A stretch of 64,000 nucleotides of DNA, taken from assembly GCA_016946835.1 (NCBI GenBank), contig JACVTC010000050.1:1025001-1089000 (forward strand), written 5' to 3'. Made by a program: the position numbers and the translations under genes. Below are positions 40,825 through 55,444 of this stretch, piece by piece. This stretch comes from Neocallimastix lanati (nom. inval.) (lineage: Eukaryota > Neocallimastigomycota > Neocallimastigomycetes > Neocallimastigales > Neocallimastigaceae). The notes beneath the pieces were generated by a model. That model saw nothing but the letters and a program-made list of their open reading frames with translations, was not told the DNA's origin and did no database searches. Numbering within the stretch: position 1 is the stretch's first letter; each line of letters opens with the position of its first letter.

Positions 40825-42279
40825 TTAAAATATATTACAATTTTTATTGCTACTATAATGATTATTTTTCTTTTTCTTTGTTTTTGGTGGAGGGATAACT
40901 GATTTGGGACCAGTAGGAGGTTCCCCAGCATCAACAGAAGCAGTAACGGGCGAACGTATCAATAGGAATTTATGTCCTGTGGGATAGAATTCATTCTTCG
41001 AAATATTCACGTGTCGAACTCCCCATCCGGCATTCCAGCATTCTGAACATACGTCAAAAGAACATGGACAATCGACACACTGGTAGCGTTCCCCACGAAT
41101 ACCGTTGACCCCTGCGGGATAACCAGCACCACAGCAGTCGCATGAAAAACCTACATGAATATCAGGCACTCCGTTACGCAGAGATTCAATAAAAGCAGGA
41201 AAGGGATTTATAATCTCATGAAAGGAAGTTTCAGGAAGAGATGTATTGTACCTGAACTGGTAGGGACCCTTCTCTATTATGGCACGATCCTCTGGATTGT
41301 CCCAGTGGAACAAAGCTGTGCCTGCAGAAGGAGGAAGATTGTTGAGCTCCACACAAATAACATCTTTTAGATCAGCAGAAACCGCAAAATCAACCGTGTA
41401 ATTCGGAATTGAAATACACGGCTTTATATACTTATCGTGGAACGCAACAATGGCATTTGAAATCTCTTGACTGTGTTCGGCCAAGAATGGATCATAGATG
41501 AGCTTGTAGTATTGGGTACAGGCAGTCATGGTGTGATTGTAAACAAAAGAACGGAATTCAAGCGCTGGTACCACACGAGAATCCCAACGACGAACAGCCA
41601 GTTGGACTTTTGCACTTCCAGCATTAGCAAGCTCCATACTGACAATATCCGAATAGACACGATCACTATGAAGTAGGAGAAACATTGCTTCAGCTCCATT
41701 TCTTACCCGGAGGACCTTGCAACAGGCATCCACAAAAGCGCTCACCCCCCATCGACGCCATTCATTGTCATCTACCTTCAACTTCGACTGACCTTGACCT
41801 TCCGCACGCTCCATATTTTTACGTATTGATTCTGCAATAAATACGTGTGAATTATGCAGATGTATCGCTGCATCCTTCGGACTACGCGTACTAAGCTTAA
41901 CAAAAGCTCCATCATCGCCAAAAGACTGGATGGCCTCATCCAGTTGCTTTTCTAACACATTCAAGAGCACAAAATTTTCTTTACTGACAGGAAGATGCTT
42001 TGCTGCTTCTTCATGGATAAAAAGACGATCTTCTTGGGAATCTTGGAAGTTTATACTCTGACGTAATAATCGTAAACTCTCACAATATTTTGCTATGGCA
42101 CCACAAGTCTCAGAATCAATATCCAAAAACACGGTCTCAAAAGTATATTCACGGATTTTAGGATACCAATGTTCTATACGATATGGATCTTCTGTACCAA
42201 AATATTTACGTAATTCATCGAATCCAGAGTTTTCGGTTTTTTCGTCCGATGGATTTTTCTCTTTGTTCTCTTCTGACAT
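40825..42279 (-). CDS. D123/CDC123-like protein with C-terminal ZZ zinc finger
   Basis: An intronless 484-residue frame. Residues about 40-350 resemble the D123 family (VFLDIDSETCGAI, RSFVYNHTMTACTQYYKLIY, ISIPNYTVDFAV, VICVELNNLPP, ALFHWD), ATP-grasp-like proteins typified by Cdc123, the assembly factor of translation initiation factor eIF2. Residues about 375-442 are a ZZ zinc finger (CDCCGAGYPAGV, YQCVDCPCSFDVCSEC, then two His). A Lys-rich tail follows. A D123-ZZ architecture differs from plain Cdc123, so it is probably a paralogue with a ubiquitin- or peptide-binding finger, and its substrate is unknown. The gene is strikingly more GC-rich than everything around it and uses G/C at many third positions, unlike THR1 next door. 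Confidence 0.8.
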   Translation of the reverse strand: MSEENKEKNPSDEKTENSGFDELRKYFGTEDPYRIEHWYPKIREYTFETVFLDIDSETCGAIAKYCESLRLLRQSINFQDSQEDRLFIHEEAAKHLPVSKENFVLLNVLEKQLDEAIQSFGDDGAFVKLSTRSPKDAAIHLHNSHVFIAESIRKNMERAEGQGQSKLKVDDNEWRRWGVSAFVDACCKVLRVRNGAEAMFLLLHSDRVYSDIVSMELANAGSAKVQLAVRRWDSRVVPALEFRSFVYNHTMTACTQYYKLIYDPFLAEHSQEISNAIVAFHDKYIKPCISIPNYTVDFAVSADLKDVICVELNNLPPSAGTALFHWDNPEDRAIIEKGPYQFRYNTSLPETSFHEIINPFPAFIESLRNGVPDIHVGFSCDCCGAGYPAGVNGIRGERYQCVDCPCSFDVCSECWNAGWGVRHVNISKNEFYPTGHKFLLIRSPVTASVDAGEPPTGPKSVIPPPKTKKKKNNHYSSNKNCNIF

Positions 42280-42392
42280 TTATGATGACGTAATCACTTT
42301 TACTTTATTTTTATTCAATAAAAATATCAATTACAAAAATAATTATATATAAAAATTTAATATCATTCTATTGTTCAATTATCAATGTTGAA

Positions 42393-42424
<32 letters not shown>

Positions 42425-42635
42425 CATTAATAAAAATTATATAGTAAAAATTAGGTATGTATATAATTATTGTTTATTTTATTAAAAATATTTAATAACA
42501 AATTTTAAATTTAAAAAAAGGAATTTTTTAAATTTTAATTATTAAAAAATTAAATTTTATAATAAAATTGAAAATTAAAAAATAATATATATAATATATA
42601 TAAATTTATAAAAATAATTATTTTATAATTTTTTT

Positions 42636-42687
<52 letters not shown>

Positions 42688-42713
42688 TTTTATTTTATTT
42701 TAATTAAAACAAA

Positions 42714-42717
<4 letters not shown>
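42280..42717. other. AT-rich promoter side of the D123-ZZ gene
   Basis: Non-coding, with a (TTTA)n tract at about 42642-42688. No specific promoter element is recognised. Confidence 0.6.

Positions 42718-42806
<89 letters not shown>
42718..42806. repeat. Poly-A tract
   Basis: Almost 90 consecutive A residues, 17 bp before the left target duplication of the SINE. Confidence 0.97.
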
Positions 42807-42809
<3 letters not shown>

Positions 42810-42839
42810 TGTAAATACTGTTATTTGTTATTTATTCTT

Positions 42840-43282
42840 GCCATGTTGGTCCAGTCGGTTAGGACGATACAGGTTACTGTAGAGGGCGGGGTTCGAATCC
42901 TCGGCATGGCACCAAATAATCGGATGAGGTTTCTATCCTGGGATATCATGAGACCACACGTGATGTCCATAAGGCTTTCCCTCAGATGATTATTTCACCC
43001 AACCCTGATACTACGCTTTGAATTGAAGCATAGACCTTGATGATTGTAAAATTTCCAATCGCCAATGATTACACCCACTAGGGAGGAGTTAATGGTTCCG
43101 TTCTGATGCTCGTGGTCATTAGAGATATATGTAGGAACGTTAGGAATGCATCTCCGGGCAGTGTGTAACGACGATTGAGAGCGGCGAAGCTGATACAGTA
43201 TGCCAATAACTCATCACCTTACAGTTAATTAATAACTGTATGGCCATATGGGAGATGGGTACCCATATGTGCAAGTCTATGT
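42840..43282 (+). mobile_element. tRNA-derived SINE with 16-bp target-site duplication
   Basis: The first 75 bp fold like a tRNA: acceptor strands GCCATGT and GCATGGC, D-stem GTCC/GGAC, T-stem CGGGG/CCTCG with a TTCGAAT loop, and perfect Pol III boxes (A: TGGTCCAGTCGG; B: GGTTCGAATCC). The anticodon arm is abnormal (TACAG-GTTA-CTGTA, a four-base loop), so it is not a working tRNA. A 365-bp unrelated body of much higher GC content follows, without a poly-A tail. TTTGTTATTTATTCTT lies directly outside both ends (42824-42839 and 43283-43298). This 16-bp duplication is the hallmark of LINE-mediated insertion. Pol III transcription from the internal boxes is expected. Confidence 0.85.
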
Positions 43283-43298
43283 TTTGTTATTTATTCTT

Positions 43299-43506
43299 AA
43301 TTAATTGTAATTATTCACATGAAAAATAAAATAAAAGACGAATGTGAAATAAATAGAAAGAAAAAAAACATTATATATATAAATATAAATGTATATAAAA
43401 AAGGTTTAAAAAGCTTCCTTGAAGACTAAAGTATTATTTAACAAGATACGATAGAATTAATATAATATGAATTACAGAAATTTATACAGTATAATTTAAT
43501 TTATAA
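43299..43506. other. Short intergenic sequence before the WD-like fragment
   Basis: A/T-rich DNA with no gene called. Confidence 0.5.
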
Positions 43507-43655
43507 TTGTATAGTTTCTATTGGGAATCCAAAAATATAATATTTTTTGACCTTAAAAATGAACAAATAATTTCTATTATAAAAGGTGCTCATTCTGAAA
43601 AGATTAATATTATTAAATATTATGAAGATAAAAAAAATAAAAGAGATTTATTATT
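43507..43655 (+). pseudogene. WD-repeat-like protein fragment
   Basis: About 50 codons (NIIFFDLKNEQIISIIKGAH, SEKINIIKYY, RDLLLTLS) look like one WD40-type blade. The frame has no good start codon and runs straight into copia RT/RNase H sequence at LIHLARCTRPD, so the host gene is cut at about 43655. The original gene cannot be named. Confidence 0.5.
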
Positions 43656-44298
43656 AACTTTATCACTAATTCACTTAGCAAGATGCACTAGACCAGATAT
43701 TAGCGAAACAATAAGTAAACTATCAACTAAAAGGAACAACCCCACTATTAAAGATTGGAAAATGTTATTAAATGTTTTTAAATATTTAAATAAGACTAAG
43801 AACTCTTATTTAAGATTTGATGATAAAGAAGACATTATGGCTTACTCAGATGCAAGCTTTGGACCAAAAGAAGATGACAATAATGCAAAATCAACTACTG
43901 GATACATAATATATATTGGAAGTGCACCTGTATGTTGGAGATCAAAAAAGCAAAAATTCACAGCTAGAAGTACTATTGAAGCTGAGTTCAATGCAACTGC
44001 AGATCTAATCGAAAAGATCATTTGGTTAAATAATTTAAATAAAGAATTAGAAGGGAGAGTTTTATTATGTCAAACATTCTCTGATAACCTTAGTAATATT
44101 AAAATATTAACTAATGAAAAAAGAACTAATTCGTCAAAACACTTTGATACAGATTATTCTTATGTAATGGATTATATAAAGGAGGACTTTATCAACATCT
44201 CTTATATCAATTCCAACAATATGCTAGCAGATATTCTAACTAAAAGAATCAGTAAGGACTCTTTTAATTACTTTATTGATAACACTTTTTATTATTAA
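43656..44298 (+). pseudogene. Copia RNase H fragment (3' end of a copia element)
   Basis: The last RT block LIHLARCTRPDI is followed by RNase H: MAYSDASFG (catalytic Asp), KSTTGYIIYIGSAPVCWRSK, STIEAEFNA (Glu), FSDNLSNIKI (Asp) and KHFDTDYSYV, NNMLADILTKR. The frame is open to a normal stop at 44296-44298. Everything upstream of the last RT block is missing. It fits, in both style and breakpoint, as the missing C-terminal part of copia element B, which stops at 25981. Confidence 0.85.
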
Positions 44299-44321
44299 TT
44301 ATTATTATGAAATTTTATTTT

Positions 44322-44331
44322 GAGGGGGGAG
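44322..44331 (+). promoter_or_regulatory. Polypurine tract before 3' LTR
   Basis: GAGGGGGGAG lies directly before TGTTAG, as expected for the plus-strand primer of a retrotransposon. Confidence 0.75.
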
Positions 44332-44858
44332 TGTTAGATTTTTCAAACTAAAATTCCTTCTCTAAAATTAATAATAAAAATTTTTTCTATATGAAATTAT
44401 AAAGTTATATTAAAAACTTAATTTATTATAAATTTAAATTTAATAATTTCACTTTAAGTATTATATTAAAATGGCTTAGATAAAATAAATTTTTTACTTT
44501 AATTATTATAATAAAAGGTCCTTCCTATAAAGGATATATATGACAGAAGAAAGAATTATAAAACTAAAATAAAGTGAAATATCATATTTTTTACAATAAT
44601 AAAATAATTATATAATTAATATAAAAAAAAAAATTTTTATATAAATACATATGTAGTTTCATTTTTTAAAAATAGTAGAGAAAAAAAAAAAAAAAAAAAA
44701 TTTGTTTTTGTAAAATATAAATAAACAAAAGAAAAATTTTATTTTTGTGTTATTAAATTTATTATTATAGATAATAATAAATTTTTGTATTAAATTTTAT
44801 ATTAAATAAAGTTTTATTAAAAAGTAAAATTTCTGTACACCATTGAGTTTTATTAGCA
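44332..44858 (+). mobile_element. 3' LTR of the copia fragment (right end uncertain)
   Basis: It starts TGTTAGATTTTTC after the polypurine tract. It has ATATATGACAGAAG and poly-A-signal-like AATAAAG sequences and ends perhaps at TGTACACCA near 44858. Without a second LTR the end cannot be fixed. Confidence 0.5.
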
Positions 44859-45064
44859 GGGCTTATTTCTAAAATATATTAAATAAAAAAAATAAATAAA
44901 TAATAATAAAAATTATATATATATATATACATATAAATAGCATAATATAAACAATTATTTAAAATATTTAAATATTAATTTTATTTTATTTTAATTTTAA
45001 ATTTTTAATTCTTATTTTTATTTTTATTTTTTTTTTTTTTTTTTTATTTTTTTTTATTCTTATT

Positions 45065-45095
<31 letters not shown>

Positions 45096-45342
45096 TTTTT
45101 AATTTTTATCAATATATTACTATATAATATTTCATTAAAATTGTTATAATCATTTATATTAATTACATAACAATTTTATATATATTTATTTTTGTTATGA
45201 TTTAATTTATTTATTATATTTATTATAATTTTTATTATTATTGATTATTATTATAAATTATACGTATATTTATTTTTTAATTTTTAATTAATAATTTATT
45301 TGACCAAAAAAAAAAAAAAACTAAAATTAAATAAAAAAGAAA
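44859..45342. other. Intergenic AT-rich DNA
   Basis: No coding sequence. T homopolymers near 45030 and TTA repeats near 45070. Confidence 0.6.
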
Positions 45343-48571
<3,229 letters not shown>

Positions 48572-49937
48572 TTTTTTTTTTTCTTAAATTTTAATTTGAA
48601 ATTTTATAAAATTTGGAATTATTAACAAAATATTTTTCTCTTTTTTTTTACTATTTAATAATACATTTATGTTTCATTAAATAATCACCAGATTTCAAAT
48701 ACATATTTAAAAATATTTTTTTATATATTTAATTGTTTTATTTAATATCAAAAGAATTTCATTTTAAAACAGTATTAAAATATATTTACAATTATATACT
48801 TGTTTATACTTACTTTTTTATTTATTATTTTTATGTTTAATTATTTTATAAAATAATGAAGAAATTAAATAATACTCTTTCTAATTAATTTCAAATTTTC
48901 GCTTTATTTATTTCGGTTTAAATATAATAATAAAGTGTAAAAATATTAAAAACTAATATATTTTAAAAGTTTATTTTAATTATCTTTTTAATAGTATATC
49001 AGTAATTAATTATTAATAATTAAAAATATTTAATGTATTACAAATTAAATAATATATTTAAATTAATTGTAATTATATATATATATTATAATAGTATTTT
49101 ATGATAAGACCAGTATTTTTAATTTTAAAATTGGACAAAATTTTATTTATTAGTTATTATATATATATTATTTTTTATAAAAAAAAAGACTAGTATATAT
49201 AATATTTTAAAAGATTCTTGTTGGTCTTAACTAAATTTATATTAGTAAAATTTACTTTTTTAAATAATACAATAACATTTTTAAAATATATTAAGCTATT
49301 TTTACAAAAAAATAAATAAATTTTATTCAAGATTATTTTATTTTTAAAATATATTTAATTTAAGAACTTTAACAAAAAACAGGCTCTAAATTCAATTATA
49401 AAAAAATATTCAATTATTATTCATTATTATTATATACATTATAAATAGTAATATTAAACTATTTATAATGTATATAATAATAATGAAGGTGTTATTTTAA
49501 TAAATGTAACATATATAATTTCCATCGGTTTTATATTCTAAATATAAATATAAAAAATATGACTTCCATTTCCTTCTGTCAGTCAGTAATTTAATATTAA
49601 TTTTTGATATTAAAAAAATTTTTTAAACAATGGTTAGTTTTATAATAACTATATTTATTTTTAAAATGAAATTTAATTTTTTTATATATTTTTCAAAATA
49701 AATAATAATCTTATATTTAAAATTTATTATTATCTAATAATATTATTAAATAATAATATTATAAGTGGTGAAAAGAATTTTTATATATTAATTTTTTTTC
49801 ACTAAATAATTCAAAAAATAATTGTTTGATTGGTTTATCAATGATGTATAATAAATTTAATAATATAACAAATAATATTTATATATATTTTTTTTATTTC
49901 ATAATAAAAATATAACAAAAAAAAATAATATATTTTA
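48572..49937. promoter_or_regulatory. Divergent promoter region of UBX5 and NAA25
   Basis: 1.37 kb of non-coding A/T-rich DNA separates the two start codons. It includes a perfect 29-bp inverted repeat (listed separately). No other motif can be named with confidence. Confidence 0.6.
49420..49487. repeat. Perfect 29-bp inverted repeat with 10-nt loop
   Basis: The arms at 49420-49448 and 49459-49487 are exact reverse complements (outer TTCATTATTATTATATAC, inner ATTATAAATAG), separated by TAATATTAAA. It lies about 450 bp before the NAA25 start codon. Confidence 0.95.
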
Positions 49938-52900
49938 ATGAGTGATAGAGTTATTAATAATATTTATGGTAAATTAGTAATAATTAAATTATTATAATTT
50001 TTTCAATTTTAAAAGTTATTTTAAATTTCTTTTTTTGTATAATTTAAAATACCAACACTAAATTATTTTCATTGATAATAATTTTTTATATAAGATGCTA
50101 TTTATAATGAAAATTATAGATTAGCTATTACTTTAAGTAATAAAGCATTAAAGAAATTCCATAATGACCCTGCCATTAATGTAAAAAATTTACATTTTAA
50201 ATTTTAGTATATTATTTTATTTATTATTTTATGATATTCTTAATTGTTTGTATTTATTTGTATATCAACTTTATCATTTACTTTGATATATATGTTATAT
50301 ATTTTCTTATAATAAGGCAATGAAATCTTTGGCTTTAGTCAAATTAGGTAAACAAGAAGAAGCAGAAGAACTTGCAAGATCTGTAGTAGAAACAAAACCA
50401 GTCGACGAAACTATTTTGCAAGCTTTAAATTTAACATTCAAAGGCCTTGAAAAATGTATAAAAAGAATAACTTTTTTTTTTTTAAAAAAAGAAATATCAG
50501 AAAAAAAAAAAAAAACAAAGTAAAAAGTAAAAAAAGTTCATAAATAATATTTATTGTATTAAATTATATTTTATCTTTTGATAATTATTAAATTTAGATG
50601 ATGAAATTGTTGAATTATTTAAAAATGCCTTTGAAGCAGATCAAACAAATGAAGAATATGCCAATCAATATTATATGGCTTTAACTAAAGTCAATAATTT
50701 TGAATTACAAAAACAAGTATTGTTAAATAAATATTTCAATTTTAATATATAATTAAATAAAAATTAATTTAATATATATATTTTCGTATAAATTTTTAAG
50801 ACTGCATTAAAACTTAATAAACTTTTCAGTAATAGTGTTGTTAATAAAAAAGGAAAATATTTCTGTTGGGCTATTATGTCTTCAATTTTGCAAGTAAAAT
50901 ATTGTAAAATTTTAATACCAATTTTAAAAATTATTTACTCAAAATTATTTATTTAACATATTTTTCTTAAAAATGATAAATAGTCTCGTTATCAAAAAGA
51001 TTGTCCAAAAGCACTTATTGATAAATTATCAGAACAAATGATATTAAAAGCTATTGAAAAGAATTTCATAATTGATTATGAAGGTATTTATATTAAATAA
51101 TAATAAAGTGATAAAATTAAAATTAAATATATATATTTATATTTAATAATAACAATTAAATTTATATAATTAGGTTTATTTATGTATTTAACAATTCTTA
51201 TGAATCAAGATAGAAATAAAGAAGCTTTAGATGTATTAAATGGTGAATTAGGTTCAAAATGTATTAAAATTGAGATTGAAAGGAATAGATTAAATATTGA
51301 ATTATATCGTAAAACAAAGCAATGGAATAAATTAATTGAAGTTTGCAAAACAATTATTGAAAATAATGAGTAATATTAAGAATTGTTTCTCTGAAGTAAC
51401 ATATATTTTTATAAAAGTATTAATATTTTTTTCATTACTATTATTTTAAATATATATCATTTAAACATATATTTTAAATTATTAAATATTTAAGTCATGA
51501 TAACTTTAATTGTTTCTACAATATTATTGATGCTCTGTTTATTTTATTAGAAGAAAACGTATTAGCTATTGATTATCTGTAAGTATAATATAATAAATAA
51601 ATTAAAATATAATGTATAATTTAAGATCTTTTAAGTAATGTTTATTAATTAACAAATTAATATTGAATTTGTAATATAAAATATAATATAATATATATTT
51701 ATATAAAGAAATAACGATACTTTTATTAGTGTTTACGATTGGATTAAAAAAATTCAGGAAGAAGAATTAAAAAATGGTATAAATAAAATAAAACGTGCAC
51801 CATTTATTGCAGAAATTGAACTTGAAAAAAGAATCATTGACATGACAGGTATTAAATATTTTATTATATTTTTTTCTTTTTTTATGTATTTTAAAGTTTC
51901 AAATGTATATATTTATAAATTTTGAAATAAATGAAATTAATATATATATATAATATTAATTCATTGTTTAATTTATTAATCTCACAAATAATAATAAGGT
52001 TTTGCAATGGAAAAACATAAAAATATATTTATTAATTATATAAAAAAATTTGGTGATAAATATTGTTGCTTTGAAGATTTGATTCCATATTTTGATATGT
52101 TAAATTCAGACGAACTTTTAGATTCATTCAAAACTGAAATGAATAGTCTTATTAAAACTGTAAGAAATATTTTATTTTTAATCATAAAATTTCTAAAATA
52201 TATTAAAATTATTTTAAATTTATAAAAAACATATTATTCATAATTTTTTGTATTTATAACTAATAAAAATTAAATATATATTAATTCGAATAATTTAGAA
52301 TGATATGACAGTTAATGATATTCAAAGAAATATTAATATAGAAAAAATTAATTTTTATCTTGGATATGACATTAATAATGAAGATGAAATGAAAAATTAT
52401 GTTAAGAAATTAATTTCATTATACGAAGATACACTTCCATTTGGTAAATTATATAAATATATAATTATAATAATTTAAAAAATTAATATTATTTAATAAA
52501 TATAATATAATATAATTTAAATTTTAATTCTTTATTTCTATAAATTATAAATAATCATTCTTATATATAGGAGCAAAATTAGAAGATACTGAAAGACAAT
52601 TTGGTGATGACTATTTAGTTTTAGCTGCCTCTCTTTTAATTGATTATTATAGGTCCACAAAAAAGATATGTTACGTTTATTTAGCTATTGCTATATTAGA
52701 ACACGGACTTGAAAAAAGTAAATTTAACTTCCAATTCAAAATTATTTTAATGAGATTATATTCTATTTTAGGTGATGTTTTCCGTACAACTGATTTAAGT
52801 AGATCATTAAATTTACGTTCTATTCAATTTGATACTTTAAGCTTTTTATATACTGAAGGAATGGACTCATTAAGTATTACCCAAATTCCATTACAAATTT

Positions 52901-54451
52901 ACAATTTAGGCTTATCAATTTATAAATCTAACCATATTGAAACTCCAGATGTTATTACGCAAGCTTATAAAAATGAAACTTATTCCAAAATTATTGAAAT
53001 TTTAGATTTCTACAACAGATTAAATAATTCAATTCAACAAGTTTTATATCATCAACAAATTATTCGTATAGAAATCCTTCAAATTTTCAATTCTATTGAT
53101 AAAGTAAATAAATATTTAACTTCAATTGACGACAAATATATTGACATTACTGATGATTACTTAAGCAAATGTACTGATAACAGAGATTATAAGGTATTCG
53201 CAAACTGGAAAAAAGACGATATTAATTTAGAAATGAAAATTAGATGCAGACCAATGAAGAATGTAAACATAAAAATAAATATTAATATTATTATGAATAA
53301 TATAAAATAGAATGAATAATATATATATATTATTTTTATATATTTATTTAATAGATTCTTTGGATTCAATTATTTGGTTTAATTCCTAAAATTCTTAAAT
53401 ACATCGCTTTAAAGAATATTGAACAAGTTAAAACTGATGAAGAAAAATTAGAAAATTTATTAAACAAAGATAATTTAGCTATTGAAGTAATTGAAATAAA
53501 TAATGATTATCACAAAAGATTTTGTTATAATGATAAATTATAATTAATTAATTATAACTTAATTAAAATAACATTTAGATATTACCGAGTGAAATTGCTA
53601 ATGGTAAAATTGTTTGTGAGTTTGCTAAATTTGTTATTGAAGCAAATAATTCTAAAGAAACCAAAGGTATTTTAATATGCACATTATAATTTAATATAAT
53701 AATATAATATTAATATTTATAAATACAAATTTTAATAATTTTAAAATAATAAATTTTAACAGAAATAAGTGCATGTACTTCCTTTGAAAATATACTGAAA
53801 TTGTTTAAGGAAAAAGTTAATTCACTTATAAATATTAAGCCATCAATTGATATTACATTTAATATTATTGAACTCTGTACCTCAATTCTTGAAGTAATAT
53901 TATTAAATAACAAAATAATATAATTAATATTAATATCAATATCAATTATATATATAACTAATAAATTTAATGTAACTTCTTTAGGCTATTAATTATATAG
54001 TATTGTTTATTCATTATGCTTCTAATATTTCACCCAGCAGAAAATCAAAGAATCTTCCATGGGTTGTTAACATTCAAGAAAAGAAAACACAATTTGCAGA
54101 AGAAATCAAGGAACAAGTCAACGCATTCGATTGTTATCTTATTGAATTAAGTAAATTAGTAAACAGTAAAAAAAATAAAGGAAATGAAGCAATTAAAGAA
54201 ATTTTTGGAGTAGATGGAACTTTATTTGATAATCTAATGGTAAATAAATATATATTTTTATATATAATCTTATAAATATTAATAATATTTGCAACTAATA
54301 AATTATTTTAAAATTATTTTATTGATTTAATATAAAATAGAATGAAAATAGTGAATTATTAAGCAAGGTATTTGATCATTGTCAAAACAGCTGGAATGTT
54401 AGCTTCGACAATATCGTAAAAGAAACTGAAATAAAAATGAAATTATTTTAA
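49938..54451 (+). CDS. NAA25: NatB N-terminal acetyltransferase auxiliary subunit (NAA25/Mdm20), about 17 exons
   Basis: Exon 1 is 49938-49968 (MSDRVINNIY), exon 2 50095-50180 (DAIYNENYRLAITLSNKALK), and exon 3 starts about 50317 (AMKSLALVKLGKQEEAEELA). About 14 more exons follow, the largest about 52572-53195. The last (about 54342-54451) ends KMKLF and TAA. The reading order matches NAA25: N-terminal TPR-type helical repeats (LVKLGKQEEAEELARSVVET, MYLTILMNQDRNKEALDVL), then the long helical middle and C-terminal region (YLAIAILEHGLEKSKFNFQF, LMRLYSILG, LNLRSIQFDTLSFLYTEGMD). Known role: it anchors the catalytic subunit NAA20 at the ribosome, where NatB acetylates nascent chains starting Met-Asp/Glu/Asn/Gln. 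All introns checked are GT-AG and very A/T-rich. No lesion seen. Confidence 0.9.
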
Positions 54452-54671
54452 CTACTTAAATAATTATAATAATAAAAATATTTATAATTAAAAAGTAGAT
54501 AAAATAGCAATTACTTAATAAAAAATATATATAATATACATATAGATTAAATGCACATATATATTATAATAGTAATTATAAATTAAAATTTACTATATAT
54601 AATAAAAAAAGACTAAAATAAAATAAAATAGAATAAATAAATTTATATTTTAAATAAAAAAATATATATAA

Positions 54672-54715
<44 letters not shown>

Positions 54716-55061
54716 AGAAATTTATTTAATTATTAATTATTCATACATTTATTTATTTATTATATTGACGAAAGTCGCGAATTTTCGTCTAAAGAATAAA
54801 CAAATATTTTTATATAAACTATATTATTATTTCACGTGAATAAACAAGAATAAAGAGATTATTTACATGCGCATGATAAATTTAATGATTTACATTTAAT
54901 TATGTATTAACATAAATAATGTTAATTTACATTTTAAGTTTTTTTACATAAATATTTATGATTTATATTTTCTATTATTTAATTATAAACTTAAATTGTT
55001 AAGTTTATTTATTTATATTATTTAATACTTTAACAATTATTATTATTATTATTATTATTAT
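54452..55061. other. Intergenic with ATT tracts, 3' of NAA25
   Basis: ATT tracts occur at about 54675-54714 and 55037-55061; the second directly abuts the copia C LTR. A short GACGAAAGTCGCGAATTTTCGTC segment near 54768 contains the inverted pair GACGAAA / TTTCGTC. No gene seen. Confidence 0.65.
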
Positions 55062-55320
55062 TGTTAATGCTAAGAATGTAACTGAAATCTAACAATCTCA
55101 ATTATGATTATTTTAGTTAATATGGCTTTTATTTATTTATATTTAATTATATGAATATTACATAATAAAGAATATTACAGTTTAACAAAATATAATAAAA
55201 AAGATTTATAATAACTATTTAATAACTATCTAATAACTAATGTATTCATAATGTGGCTAATTGTGGCGTATTAATATTACAATGTATAATGTATAATTAT
55301 AATGTAGCTAATATTTAACA
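55062..55320 (-). mobile_element. 3' LTR of copia element C
   Basis: 259 bp in minus orientation, starting TGTTAAATATTAGC and ending CTTAGCATTAACA. A polypurine stretch (GTAGGGGGAA on the minus strand, 55330-55321) lies directly upstream. The distal end abuts an (ATT)n tract. Confidence 0.75.
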
Positions 55321-55369
55321 TTCCCCCTACATTATGCATTTGGTAATAATATAAAAAATAAAGTTTTAA

Positions 55370-55410
<41 letters not shown>

Positions 55411-55444
55411 GTAAATTTTTAATAATAAAATTTTTTTTTTTTTT

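Noticed and set aside
42840-42915. Functional tRNA gene
   Set aside because: Acceptor, D and T arms pair, but the anticodon arm has a four-base loop, and the unit sits inside a 443-bp segment with its own target duplication.
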